Shown piece by piece: positions 1 to 7,318 of a stretch of 7,452 bases of DNA. This DNA comes from Flavobacteriales bacterium (GTDB lineage: Bacteria; Bacteroidota; Bacteroidia; Flavobacteriales_D; Sanyastnellaceae), in NCBI GenBank assembly GCA_028823435.1, contig JAPKBK010000089.1:1-7452 (forward strand), in the 5' to 3' direction. The translations under genes were made by a program, and so were the position numbers. Each line of letters begins with the position of its first letter. Position 1 is the first letter of the stretch. The notes beneath the pieces are model-generated. The model had not been told where the DNA came from. It made no database searches and saw nothing but the letters and a program-made list of their open reading frames with translations.

Positions 1-1980
1 TGTCGCTTCCATCCAAGGGTTAATAAACCCTCCATAAGGAGCGATACCTAGCGCTTCAGAACGGTCTAACACTTCCTGGTGGAGCGCTTGATCTACTTGC
101 ACACCGTATCCTTCGACCAACGCTTTTGCAGCGTCATAATCTCCTTGAGACTTGATGCGTTGAACTTCTTTCAGCAAATCACCGAACAGCCCTCTAAGCG
201 CAACATAGTCCAAGACATCCACATACGTTTTGTTGTCCTTTTTATACTTCTTAATCACGCCAGCATCGAGCCCTTTTTCATAACACCAGTGACTTACCCA
301 AGCACGATTACGCATGTGCGACTCTTCAATCACGTCGCCCAATTCGAGACGGCGAATTTGAGTCAACATCCCATTGCGTATGTAGCTGTCGTATTCAGCT
401 CTACCTACCTCGAGCGTTTTCATGAGATCAAGTTCCAAAAGCTTTTCATCCAATAAGAAATAAAGAGCGACCAAGTCAGCTCGGCCTTCTTCAAGCGTAG
501 AGCTGTACTCCATAATCGTTTCTTTAGGTGTCGCAACTCCCTCTTCCAGCTTACCTGAAGCATGTCCGATCACTTCATGCATTGCTGTGTGTAGTTTTCC
601 TGCCAAATCGCCATGTGCAGTTACTCTGAGTTGTTCCGCTTCATCATGTGCAAATTCTCCGAGCATTCCTCCGCCAGAAGCTTGCGCATATGCGCCCACG
701 ATATTTCCCAAACTCACAGACTTCGAACCGTGAACTTGACGGATCCAATTCGAGTTTGGTAAGTTGACGCCGATCGGAGTTGAAGGGGAAGCGTCACCCG
801 CTTCACCAGCAACGTTGACGACGTTATATGTAATCCCTACAACCTCGTCTTTTTTATGATTTGGCGCGAACGGCATGTGGTCTTCGAACCACTGAGCATT
901 GTCCATTAGCGTAGCCATTCTTGCAGAAGCGTCGAAATCCTTGATTTCAACGACTGTTTCGTAAGACCCTGTATATCCGAGTGGATCGTTGTAAACTTCG
1001 ATGAATCCGTTGATGTAATCAACATCCCCATCTACATCCTTTACCCAGTTAATGTTATACAGAGACCATTTTTCCAGGTCGCCTGTTTCGTAGTATGCAA
1101 TCAAATGACGCATGGCAGCTGCCTGCTTGTCATTCTCAGTGTAGTTCAGTGCTTCGTTTAACCACTTGATCACTTCAACGATCGCGTCATTGTAAAGACC
1201 TCCAAGCTTGTATGTTTCCTCAACGATTTCACCGGCTTTGTTTTTTACAAGGCGAGAATTAAGTCCATACTCAACGGGACTGCGGTCACCTTGCACTTTG
1301 ATGGACTCGAAATACGCTTCTGCTTCTTCCGTGGTCACATTCGGGCCGTAAAAATTCACAGAAGACCCTTCTACGAGACCTGTTTCACGATCCAATTCAA
1401 CCTTTTTAGGTTGTACAGAAGGATCGAGCATCACTGTGCGGATTTCGTCATCACAGGTTGTAGCTGTAGATGACAGAAGATGGTCAAAGTACGCTGAAGA
1501 AAACTCGGGGATGTGCTTCTTGTTCGAGTAGTGGTGGTGTATGCCATTCGAAAACCAGATGCGCTTTAAATATGTCTCAAAACGATTCCAGCCTATTGTG
1601 CCTCGATCCCCGCTGTAGTTGTCATGAATAGATTCTAGCATTCGTCGAATCCGAAGGTTATAGCGGTTGTTTTGGTCATACATCATGTCACGACCACTGA
1701 GGCCAGCCATGTTCAGACAGTACACGAGGGATTGCTGACTATCAGAGAGCTTCTCCCAACCTGGAACCTGGTAACGCACAATTTTCAGGTCTGCAAACTG
1801 CTCCGCTTGCCAAACAAAACCATCCGAATCAGCTTCCCCTGCTCCATCAGAGAAAGTGGTCAGATCAAGCTGTTGGAAATCTTCTCCCTCAGGAGTTAAA
1901 TTACAAGCCGTAAAGCATGTGATTGATATTACCGTTGCCAAAAGAGCAAAAAACGTATTTGAAAAGTATATTTGACGCAT
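1..1980 (-). CDS. Dipeptidyl peptidase III (M49 zinc peptidase), predicted lipoprotein; 3' end outside the window
   Basis: Family M49 enzymes remove dipeptides from the N-terminus of short peptides using one zinc ion. The 660 visible residues hold the zinc motif HEVIGH at 468-473, with E469 as the expected catalytic base, and the second motif EEGRAD at 497-502, whose glutamate gives the third zinc ligand. Upstream are conserved-looking family blocks: GRDMMYDQN (96-104), WFSNGIHHHYS (142-152) and YINGFIEVYNDPLGYTGS (about 322-339). The N-terminus is a signal peptide with a hydrophobic stretch at about 4-21, ending in ITCFTAC. C26 (FTAC) or C22 could be lipidated, so the protein probably sits on a membrane outside the cytoplasm. 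This supports the ATG at 1978-1980 as the start. No stop codon is reached at the left edge, and the family length suggests only a short C-terminal piece is missing. The gene diverges from the permease across 32 bases. No clear promoter of its own was found, so it probably starts inside the permease gene. The family call is very secure; lipidation is inferred. Confidence 0.95.
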   Translation of the reverse strand, partial: MRQIYFSNTFFALLATVISITCFTACNLTPEGEDFQQLDLTTFSDGAGEADSDGFVWQAEQFADLKIVRYQVPGWEKLSDSQQSLVYCLNMAGLSGRDMMYDQNNRYNLRIRRMLESIHDNYSGDRGTIGWNRFETYLKRIWFSNGIHHHYSNKKHIPEFSSAYFDHLLSSTATTCDDEIRTVMLDPSVQPKKVELDRETGLVEGSSVNFYGPNVTTEEAEAYFESIKVQGDRSPVEYGLNSRLVKNKAGEIVEETYKLGGLYNDAIVEVIKWLNEALNYTENDKQAAAMRHLIAYYETGDLEKWSLYNINWVKDVDGDVDYINGFIEVYNDPLGYTGSYETVVEIKDFDASARMATLMDNAQWFEDHMPFAPNHKKDEVVGITYNVVNVAGEAGDASPSTPIGVNLPNSNWIRQVHGSKSVSLGNIVGAYAQASGGGMLGEFAHDEAEQLRVTAHGDLAGKLHTAMHEVIGHASGKLEEGVATPKETIMEYSSTLEEGRADLVALYFLLDEKLLELDLMKTLEVGRAEYDSYIRNGMLTQIRRLELGDVIEESHMRNRAWVSHWCYEKGLDAGVIKKYKKDNKTYVDVLDYVALRGLFGDLLKEVQRIKSQGDYDAAKALVEGYGVQVDQALHQEVLDRSEALGIAPYGGFINPWMEAT

Positions 1981-1996
1981 TGTATTCTAATTTTAA

Positions 1997-2024
1997 TTGA
2001 TGGCAAGTTACAATGCTATCTTTG
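1997..2024 (+). promoter_or_regulatory. Candidate Bacteroidota-type promoter, TTG-N17-TATCTTTG
   Basis: TTG at 1997-1999, a 17-base spacer and TATCTTTG at 2017-2024 match the known Bacteroidota housekeeping pattern (TTG near -33, TAnnTTTG near -7) with every specified base present. The box lies just downstream of the ATG at 2013, so a transcript started here would begin at about 2028-2032 and would not carry that ATG. Either the permease is translated from a later codon, or this match is a chance one and transcription begins further upstream. No transcript data are available to decide. Confidence 0.5.
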
Positions 2025-3452
2025 CTCGAAGTACTTATTTCATTGCGTAAAACATCTATCCTACTATTAAAAGCATTTCTCGGCCCATTGGCCGTGACAT
2101 TCCCTGTTGCACTATTCGTTCTGGATATGCAATTTTTATGGGTGTATGCTGATGAATTCATGGGGAAAGGCATTGAACCTTGGGTGATTTTAAAATTAAT
2201 CTTTTTTGCTTCAGCTAGGATTGTAAACCTGGCTCTTCCCTTAGCAATACTGGTTGCGAGCATCATGGCACTCGGGAATTTGGCTGAAAGAAATGAGTTA
2301 ACTGCGATGCAGTCTGCTGGAATGTCTCTCCTGAATATCATGCGGCCTTTGATCATTCTCATGCTGATTATTTCAGGTGGAGCGCTTTGGTTCTCGAGCA
2401 GTGCTTGGCCCAGTGCAAACGTCAAATTTAGAGCATTACTTTATTCTGTGACGCGCCAAAGACCCGCTTTAAATATTCGCCCAGGTGTCTTTTACACGGG
2501 GATTGAAGGGTTCGCCATTAGAGTTGAAAGCAAGGACTCGAAAGGGACGATGACGGATATCTTAATTCACGATCACCGCAATCAAGAAGAAGGCTCCTCT
2601 AGAATAATCAGAGCAGAAAGCGGAACAATGAATCACGACTCTAACCGTGAAGAACTTGTGATTGAATTATACAACGGTGCGAGTTATGAAGAACAACCCG
2701 AAAGCAACGTCAGAAGAAAGGAAAAACTACATCCACACATTATCGCAGCCTTTGAATCTCAAATTTTAAGAATTGATTTGCAATCTTTAGATTTCGACCT
2801 CGCTGATGAGGATTTATTCAAACGATCCTATGAGATGATGTCTCTGCATCAACTTAAAACAGCCACGGACTCCCTAGATAGGATGGCTAATCTAGAACGG
2901 AGTGAGATTCTAAAATATGGAAAACGAGGTGTACGGTATTTTTCCGATTCCTTGCTTCTTATCCAACCCGCAATTTCTACACCACATTTCTTATCTACGC
3001 TCACACGAGTTGAGAGAAACAACACCTTTTCGAAAGCGAAAGAACTCTCGAGAAGCCAGATGAAAGGAATTGAAAATGCGTTTGAAAAAGTCAAAGGAAG
3101 AACACTGAGAAGAGACAGACACGCGATTGAATGGCACAGGAAATTCATATTGGCCATAAGTTGTTTGGTCTTGTTTTTTGTGGGTGCCTCTATGGGGTCA
3201 CTTACCCGAAAGGGAGGGTTGGGAATGCCAGTCGTACTTGCGATAGGCGTGTTTCTTACGTATTATATAATCTCGATGGTCGGTGAACAAATGGTGAAGT
3301 CCGGAACACTTAGTCCAGATATAGGGATGTGGCTCAGCACAATCATACTTGTCCCATTTGCCATGCTGCTCACATACTTCTCCATCCAAGGAGGCCGAAA
3401 ACACTTGCGTATCCCCTCTTCCATTTTGACATCTTCAAAAAAACAAAGCTGA
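2013..3452 (+). CDS. LptF/LptG (YjgP/YjgQ) family permease, probable lipopolysaccharide export subunit
   Basis: LptF and LptG are the inner-membrane subunits that work with the LptB ATPase to pull lipopolysaccharide out of the membrane and pass it to the periplasmic bridge. The 479 residues show the family layout: three membrane segments at about 22-45, 63-88 and 109-128, a long periplasmic region with beta-rich sequence at about 130-260, and three more membrane segments at about 376-395, 402-424 and 437-458. The stretch ALGNLAERNELTAMQSAGMS (86-105) after segment two and EWHRKF...GASMGSLTRKGGLGMPVV (373-408) are typical of the family. About 100 charged, probably helical residues at 265-370 make it longer than the roughly 360-residue Escherichia coli proteins; many Bacteroidota homologues also carry such an insert. 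The ATG at 2013 gives the longest frame, but a promoter box at 2017-2024 favours the in-frame TTG at 2043, which would give a protein starting RKTSILLLKAFLG after the initiator. The sequence does not tell LptF from LptG. The stop lies 4 bases before the next gene. Confidence 0.9.
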   Translation: MLSLLEVLISLRKTSILLLKAFLGPLAVTFPVALFVLDMQFLWVYADEFMGKGIEPWVILKLIFFASARIVNLALPLAILVASIMALGNLAERNELTAMQSAGMSLLNIMRPLIILMLIISGGALWFSSSAWPSANVKFRALLYSVTRQRPALNIRPGVFYTGIEGFAIRVESKDSKGTMTDILIHDHRNQEEGSSRIIRAESGTMNHDSNREELVIELYNGASYEEQPESNVRRKEKLHPHIIAAFESQILRIDLQSLDFDLADEDLFKRSYEMMSLHQLKTATDSLDRMANLERSEILKYGKRGVRYFSDSLLLIQPAISTPHFLSTLTRVERNNTFSKAKELSRSQMKGIENAFEKVKGRTLRRDRHAIEWHRKFILAISCLVLFFVGASMGSLTRKGGLGMPVVLAIGVFLTYYIISMVGEQMVKSGTLSPDIGMWLSTIILVPFAMLLTYFSIQGGRKHLRIPSSILTSSKKQS

Positions 3453-3456
3453 AAAG

Positions 3457-4653
3457 ATGCGCATCCTGCAACTATGTCCTAAACCCCCTCGCCCAGCGCG
3501 TGATGGCGGATGTTTAGCAATGGATGCGATGACGCAGGGGCTTTTGGCCGATGGTCATTTTGTAAGGTTACTCGCAATCTGTACTGAGAAACATCCGCAT
3601 GTCCCAGAACATCTGGATTCTGATTACATGAGGGCTACAAAATATCATGCTGTAGATGTAAAGACCGCGGTGAATACCACAGATGCGGTTCGCCATTTAA
3701 TTGCCGGTGAAAGCTATCATATCGGACGGTTCAATTCTCCTGAATTCACCAGTGAACTTGAGAACATACTGCGTGATGACGTTTTCGACGTTGTCATTCT
3801 AGAGTCGCTTTTCATGGCATCATACGAAGCACCTATTCGTCGCCTCAGTAATGCACGTGTGGTTTTAAGAGCGCACAATGTTGAACATCAGATTTGGCAT
3901 GGACTTACACAAGAAGCGAGAATGGGGCCGAAAAAATGGTACCTCTCAAAACTCACGTCACAGCTTAAGGAATACGAAATAAATCACCTCAACAACTTCG
4001 ATGCTGTTGTTCCGATTAGCGAAGGTGACTCCTTAATATTTAAAGACTTAGGAGCCACAATCCCTATGCACGTCTCCCCTTTCGGAATGGATTTCGAAAA
4101 ACGACCAGCTGCATCTGCTTTAACATCCGTTGACCACGTCTTTCATCTGGGGTCCATGGACTGGTTGCCCAATATTCAAGGTGTACAGTGGTTGATTGAA
4201 GAGGTTTGGCCAAAAGTGAGAGAACAGAATCAGGAAGCTACTCTATTTCTGGCAGGCAGAAACATGCCCGAAAGCTTTAAATCTGACGCTTCCTTAGGCA
4301 TTAAAGTCATCGGAGAAGTTGAAAACGCCACGGCATTTTTTACACGAAATGGCATTATGACGATTCCACTTTTAACCGGTTCAGGGATGAGAGTAAAAGC
4401 AGTCGAAGGAATGTCGTCGGGACGACCCACTGTAAGTACAGAAATCGGCGTCGAAGGATTGGGGCTGGTTCATGGTGAACATGCATTTGTGGCGAACTCG
4501 CCTGAAGAATTCGCTAAGCACATCCTGTTGTTACTGGAATCTTCGGACACCGCAAGTAAAATCGCCCAATCTGGACAAGCTTATATTAGGAATAAGTTTT
4601 CAAACAAAAACATCATTTCAGACCTCGTAAAGTTTCTGGAAAAGCTCGTTTAA
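3457..4653 (+). CDS. GT-B fold glycosyltransferase, GT4-like
   Basis: This is a probable cytoplasmic or membrane-associated sugar transferase that uses a nucleotide-activated donor. Its 398 residues split into two GT-B halves. The N-terminal half starts with a beta strand (RILQLCP) followed by the glycine loop DGG at 16-18, and holds RAHNVEH at 138-144. The C-terminal half opens with the strand HLGSMDWLPNIQGVQWL (230-246) and carries the donor-binding block GSGMRVKAVEGMSSGRPTVS (308-327) followed by GVEGL (331-335). K314 and E317 lie in this signature region. There is no signal peptide. The acceptor and sugar cannot be read from the sequence. The gene begins 4 bases after the permease stop, so the two are almost certainly co-transcribed, and a role in lipopolysaccharide or another surface glycan is a reasonable inference. 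There is no good Shine-Dalgarno sequence before the ATG, as is usual in Bacteroidota. The enzyme class is secure; the pathway is not. Confidence 0.88.
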   Translation: MRILQLCPKPPRPARDGGCLAMDAMTQGLLADGHFVRLLAICTEKHPHVPEHLDSDYMRATKYHAVDVKTAVNTTDAVRHLIAGESYHIGRFNSPEFTSELENILRDDVFDVVILESLFMASYEAPIRRLSNARVVLRAHNVEHQIWHGLTQEARMGPKKWYLSKLTSQLKEYEINHLNNFDAVVPISEGDSLIFKDLGATIPMHVSPFGMDFEKRPAASALTSVDHVFHLGSMDWLPNIQGVQWLIEEVWPKVREQNQEATLFLAGRNMPESFKSDASLGIKVIGEVENATAFFTRNGIMTIPLLTGSGMRVKAVEGMSSGRPTVSTEIGVEGLGLVHGEHAFVANSPEEFAKHILLLLESSDTASKIAQSGQAYIRNKFSNKNIISDLVKFLEKLV

Positions 4654-4658
4654 CTCTG

Positions 4659-4666
4659 TATCTTTA
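4659..4666 (+). promoter_or_regulatory. Possible internal promoter box TATCTTTA before the lipoprotein gene
   Basis: TATCTTTA matches five of the six fixed bases of TAnnTTTG and sits in the only gap longer than 4 bases in the plus-strand gene run. It ends 4 bases before the ATG at 4671, so a transcript from here would be leaderless or nearly so. No TTG is found at the expected distance upstream, which weakens the case. If real, it would let the lipoprotein and arginine genes be expressed apart from the envelope genes. Confidence 0.3.
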
Positions 4667-4670
4667 CGGC

Positions 4671-5450
4671 ATGAAAGTGAATTATATAATCTCCCAAGTC
4701 AAAATACGATTTGTTTCGATATTCATTTGTTTAATCTGTATTGCGACTGGATGTAACACGCCAAATGTTACCGAGACCCCCTCACATCCTGGCGTCCCAG
4801 GATTCGATTGGGAAAATGATCCTTTGGAAGTCACCATTAACGAAGAACAGCTCGTTACAGGAATCGACAGAGATACCCTGGATTTAATCGCAAAAGATAT
4901 GCATACCTATTTCCATACGATGAATACTGGTGATTCAGCGGATTGGGTCACGCATCTTACGCACTTCCCTGTTCACAAATACAGTGACACCGCTATGCTG
5001 AACTCGCAGTTTACAGGAATCTCGCATTGGAAGGAGAAAGGATTCTTAAATCGGATGGGGAAATCCGACATTAAATTTGTGAGTGGCTTTATACATGAGG
5101 AAGACCAAATGGTTGCGATTATAGGAAGTGACACTGACTTCTATATGGATTTTCTCCCAAACTTTGAAGGAAACCCTGAGGGAATGCGCTTTGTGATGGG
5201 TGATAAATATGGCAGTGACAACATCACATATAATTCCTACAATGAACTTGACGAAAATGGTGATTCTCTACAAATCAGAAACTGGCATGCACACGCATAC
5301 TCGAATCTTTTTGCCATAAGCACATACGACAGCTTACATTTCAGTTTCTTGCCTGTCGGCTTTAACAAAGCCGCTTTTGGGACAGATATGATGGAGTCCA
5401 CGACCATGTTGTCATTGTTGCGTCAATCACGTGAATACGATAACAAGTAA
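4671..5450 (+). CDS. Uncharacterised lipoprotein, 259 residues
   Basis: I do not recognise this protein. It begins with a charged N-terminus and a hydrophobic stretch at about 14-26 ending in the lipobox-like IATGC, so C28 is the likely lipidated residue and the mature protein is probably membrane-anchored outside the cytoplasm. Next comes a Pro/Thr/Ser-rich linker (about 29-45), then a soluble domain. The segment at about 68-160 (YFHTMNTGDSADWVTHLTHFP, then strands around 132-160) resembles the helix-then-sheet layout of small NTF2/SnoaL-like domains, but that is a guess with no diagnostic residues. Residues 200-260 contain IRNWHAHAYSN, and the C-terminus is charged. No catalytic motif is evident. 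The ATG is supported by the signal peptide. It lies 17 bases after the glycosyltransferase, and its TAA overlaps the ATG of the next gene by one base (TAATG at 5448-5452), suggesting translational coupling to the arginine genes. That the gene is real is nearly certain; its function is unknown. Confidence 0.85.
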   Translation: MKVNYIISQVKIRFVSIFICLICIATGCNTPNVTETPSHPGVPGFDWENDPLEVTINEEQLVTGIDRDTLDLIAKDMHTYFHTMNTGDSADWVTHLTHFPVHKYSDTAMLNSQFTGISHWKEKGFLNRMGKSDIKFVSGFIHEEDQMVAIIGSDTDFYMDFLPNFEGNPEGMRFVMGDKYGSDNITYNSYNELDENGDSLQIRNWHAHAYSNLFAISTYDSLHFSFLPVGFNKAAFGTDMMESTTMLSLLRQSREYDNK

Positions 5451-6370
5451 TGAGTACTGATAATTGCTTTGTTACAAATGAATGGGACACGCTTAAAAAA
5501 GTCGTTGTGGGATCTGCAAAATCTTGGGGGCCTACCCCATCGGCGGAAGAAGCTGTAGACCCGAAATCAAGAGAGCATATCCTTGCCGGCACCTACCCTA
5601 CTGAATCTGATGTTCAAAGAGAATTGGATGCCTTTGTTAAAATCTTAGAAGCCCATGGTGTTCAGGTTCTTAGGCCCAAACCAATTCCGAACCTTAATCA
5701 AATTTTCACCAGGGACGTAGGGGTGACACTTTGTGACAAATTCATTCGGTCTTCCATGATTCCTGAAAGAGCGCCTGAATGGAATGGAATCAGCAGCCTT
5801 TGCTCACACATTACACCAGGAAACACCCTGACACCTCCAACAGGCGTGAGACTAGAAGGTGGAGACATTATGCCCATGAGTGACGAAATATGGATGGGGT
5901 ATAGCGAAGACGAAGATTTTAATATCTATAAAACCTCCAGAACGAATAAAGCGGCCATTGATTGGCTTCAAGTGCAATTTCCTCAAGCAAAAATTCGAGC
6001 GTTTGAATTATCTAAGTCAGATACAGACCCTTATACCAATGCTTTACACCTAGACTGCTGCATCTGCCCTTTAAGCAATGGTCATGCGATTTTTCATCCT
6101 GATGGAATGAAGAATCCTGAAGATATAAGTTGGATTCGGAAAAAATACCAAGGAAAACTTCTTGAGGTGAGTGCAGATGACATGTACAACATGCACTGCA
6201 ACATATTCAGCATCTCCCCCACGACAATCGTCAGTGAAACCGGGTTTACTGCGGTCAATGCCCAACTACGAGATTGGGGATATACAGTCATTGAAACCCC
6301 CTTTAATGAGACAGGCAAACTTGAAGGCCTTCTCCGATGTAGCACTTTGCCCCTTTTACGAGAGAAATGA
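5450..6370 (+). CDS. Amidinotransferase / dimethylargininase / arginine deiminase superfamily enzyme
   Basis: This is a cytoplasmic enzyme of the guanidino-group-modifying superfamily (pentein fold), which acts on arginine-like substrates through a covalent cysteine intermediate. The 306 residues show the expected elements in order: NEWDTLKKVVVG (10-21), a start typical of amidinotransferases; FTRD (86-89); LEGGDIM (135-141) with D139 or E136 as the acidic residue; HLDCC (200-204) with H200 as the catalytic histidine; and RCSTLPLLRE (296-305) with C297 as the nucleophile. The glycine-rich loop usually seen before the cysteine reads LEGLLRC here, a form I associate with this Bacteroidota subgroup, so I do not treat it as damage. 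The substrate is uncertain. Arginine hydrolysis to citrulline is the most attractive idea, because the next gene is a citrulline hydrolase and the one after is argS. An amidinotransferase or an arginine dihydrolase are alternatives. The start overlaps the upstream TAA by one base, and the stop overlaps the ctlX start by four. The superfamily is very secure; the reaction is inferred. Confidence 0.88.
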   Translation: MSTDNCFVTNEWDTLKKVVVGSAKSWGPTPSAEEAVDPKSREHILAGTYPTESDVQRELDAFVKILEAHGVQVLRPKPIPNLNQIFTRDVGVTLCDKFIRSSMIPERAPEWNGISSLCSHITPGNTLTPPTGVRLEGGDIMPMSDEIWMGYSEDEDFNIYKTSRTNKAAIDWLQVQFPQAKIRAFELSKSDTDPYTNALHLDCCICPLSNGHAIFHPDGMKNPEDISWIRKKYQGKLLEVSADDMYNMHCNIFSISPTTIVSETGFTAVNAQLRDWGYTVIETPFNETGKLEGLLRCSTLPLLREK

Positions 6371-7317
6371 ACGCACAGAGCACCCCGAATATCCTGATGG
6401 TCAGACCGACTGCATTTAGGATGAATGAAGAAACCGCCGGAAACAATTATTACCAAAAAGTTCTCGACAATGTTTCTCCTGAAGACGTTGTAGATAAAGC
6501 ACTTGAAGAATTCGACAACATGGTCGACATCCTTCGTTCAGAAGGTGTGAATGTTATCGTTTTTGAGGATGACCCCGAAACGGACACCCCTGACTCGCTT
6601 TTCCCAAACAACTGGGTCAGCTTTCACGCAGACGGTCGCGTAGGACTTTACCCCATGTTGGCAGAAAACAGACGTGTTGAAAGACGTGAGGACATCTTAT
6701 TTGACCTTGAACACGTTCATGGCTTTAAAATTTCAGAAGTCGTAGACTTTACTGAATTTGAAAACCATTCCGTATTCCTTGAAGGTACTGGAAGTATCGT
6801 CCTGGACCGTACACATTCCAAAGCGTATGCTGCACTCAGCCCCAGAACTGACCGCAACGCTTTTGAACAATTCTGTAACACTTTTGAGATGGAAGGAATC
6901 TGTTTTGAATCATTACAACCCGTAGAAAACCGTCGTGAACAGATTTATCACACAAACGTCATGATGTGTATCGGCTCAGGTTGGGCTACCGTCTGTCTTG
7001 ACAGCTGTGACCATCCTGAGGACAGAGAGATCCTTGAAAACTCTCTCAAAGAGAATGACCTGGAAATAATCACGCTTTCTGAAGATCAAATCGCACATTT
7101 CGCAGGAAACATGCTTGAGGTATCCTCTACACTTGATGATACCCCTAGAATTGTCATGAGTAAAACTGCGTATCAAGCACTGGATAAAATTCAGATAGAA
7201 CAACTCTCTAAATTTGGAAAAATCATTTCGATTCCACTCGATATTATCGAAGCGTGCGGGGGGGGATCTGCACGATGTATGATGGCAGAAGTACACCTTC
7301 CTAAACACAAAGCATAG
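6367..7317 (+). CDS. ctlX: Citrulline utilization hydrolase CtlX
   Basis: CtlX proteins belong to the same guanidino-modifying superfamily and are described as hydrolysing citrulline to ornithine, carbon dioxide and ammonia. The 316 residues match the family nearly end to end: ILMVRP near the N-terminus (9-14), SLFPNNWVSFH (77-87), LYPMLAENRRVERR (94-107), FLEGTGSIVLDR (137-148), LSPRTD (157-162), IYHTNVMMCIG (193-203) with H195 as the likely catalytic histidine, FAGNMLE (245-251), and GGGSARCMMAE (298-308) with C304 as the likely nucleophile. Length is normal and no key residue is missing. The ATG overlaps the previous stop as ATGA (6367-6370), the classic arrangement for coupled translation of partner enzymes. 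The stop is one base before argS. A run of eight G bases at 7258-7265 encodes the glycine loop before C304, so a length change there would remove the active site. The family call is very secure; citrulline as substrate rests on family knowledge. Confidence 0.93.
   Translation: MNAQSTPNILMVRPTAFRMNEETAGNNYYQKVLDNVSPEDVVDKALEEFDNMVDILRSEGVNVIVFEDDPETDTPDSLFPNNWVSFHADGRVGLYPMLAENRRVERREDILFDLEHVHGFKISEVVDFTEFENHSVFLEGTGSIVLDRTHSKAYAALSPRTDRNAFEQFCNTFEMEGICFESLQPVENRREQIYHTNVMMCIGSGWATVCLDSCDHPEDREILENSLKENDLEIITLSEDQIAHFAGNMLEVSSTLDDTPRIVMSKTAYQALDKIQIEQLSKFGKIISIPLDIIEACGGGSARCMMAEVHLPKHKA
7258..7265 (+). repeat. Eight-G homopolymer run inside ctlX
   Basis: The codons GGG GGG GGA for the catalytic glycine loop (298-300) create an uninterrupted run of eight G bases, in a gene that otherwise has mixed composition. 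The run ends ten bases before the codon of the predicted catalytic cysteine C304 (7276-7278). Loss of one G would bring a TGA into frame within six codons, just short of the cysteine. Gain of one G would shift the frame through C304 and end at a TAA shortly after. The run itself is directly visible; instability is only a possibility. Confidence 0.9.
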
Positions 7318-7318
7318 C

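Noticed and set aside
79..1899. Three plus-strand open frames (79-456, 1291-1473, 1672-1899) opposite the peptidase gene.
   Set aside because: The minus strand here encodes a well-conserved M49 protein throughout. The plus-strand frames have no recognisable domains and look like antisense shadows.
2000..2050. ATG at 2000-2002 as an alternative start for the permease.
   Set aside because: It is out of frame with the permease and reaches a stop after 16 codons.
1981..2060. A minus-strand promoter for the peptidase in the divergent gap.
   Set aside because: No TAnnTTTG-like box with a suitable upstream TTG is visible on the minus strand; TAACTTGC (reverse of 2003-2010) matches only four of six fixed bases.
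1901..2425. A 174-codon minus-strand frame crossing the divergent gap.
   Set aside because: It runs antisense to the permease and in a different frame from the peptidase, whose own frame starts with a clear signal peptide at 1980.
6320..6345. Loss of the glycine-rich loop before the catalytic cysteine (LEGLLRC) as a sign of an inactive enzyme at 5450-6370.
   Set aside because: Cysteine, histidine and acidic residues are all present, and I recall the same loop form in related Bacteroidota proteins, so it is more likely a subgroup trait than damage.
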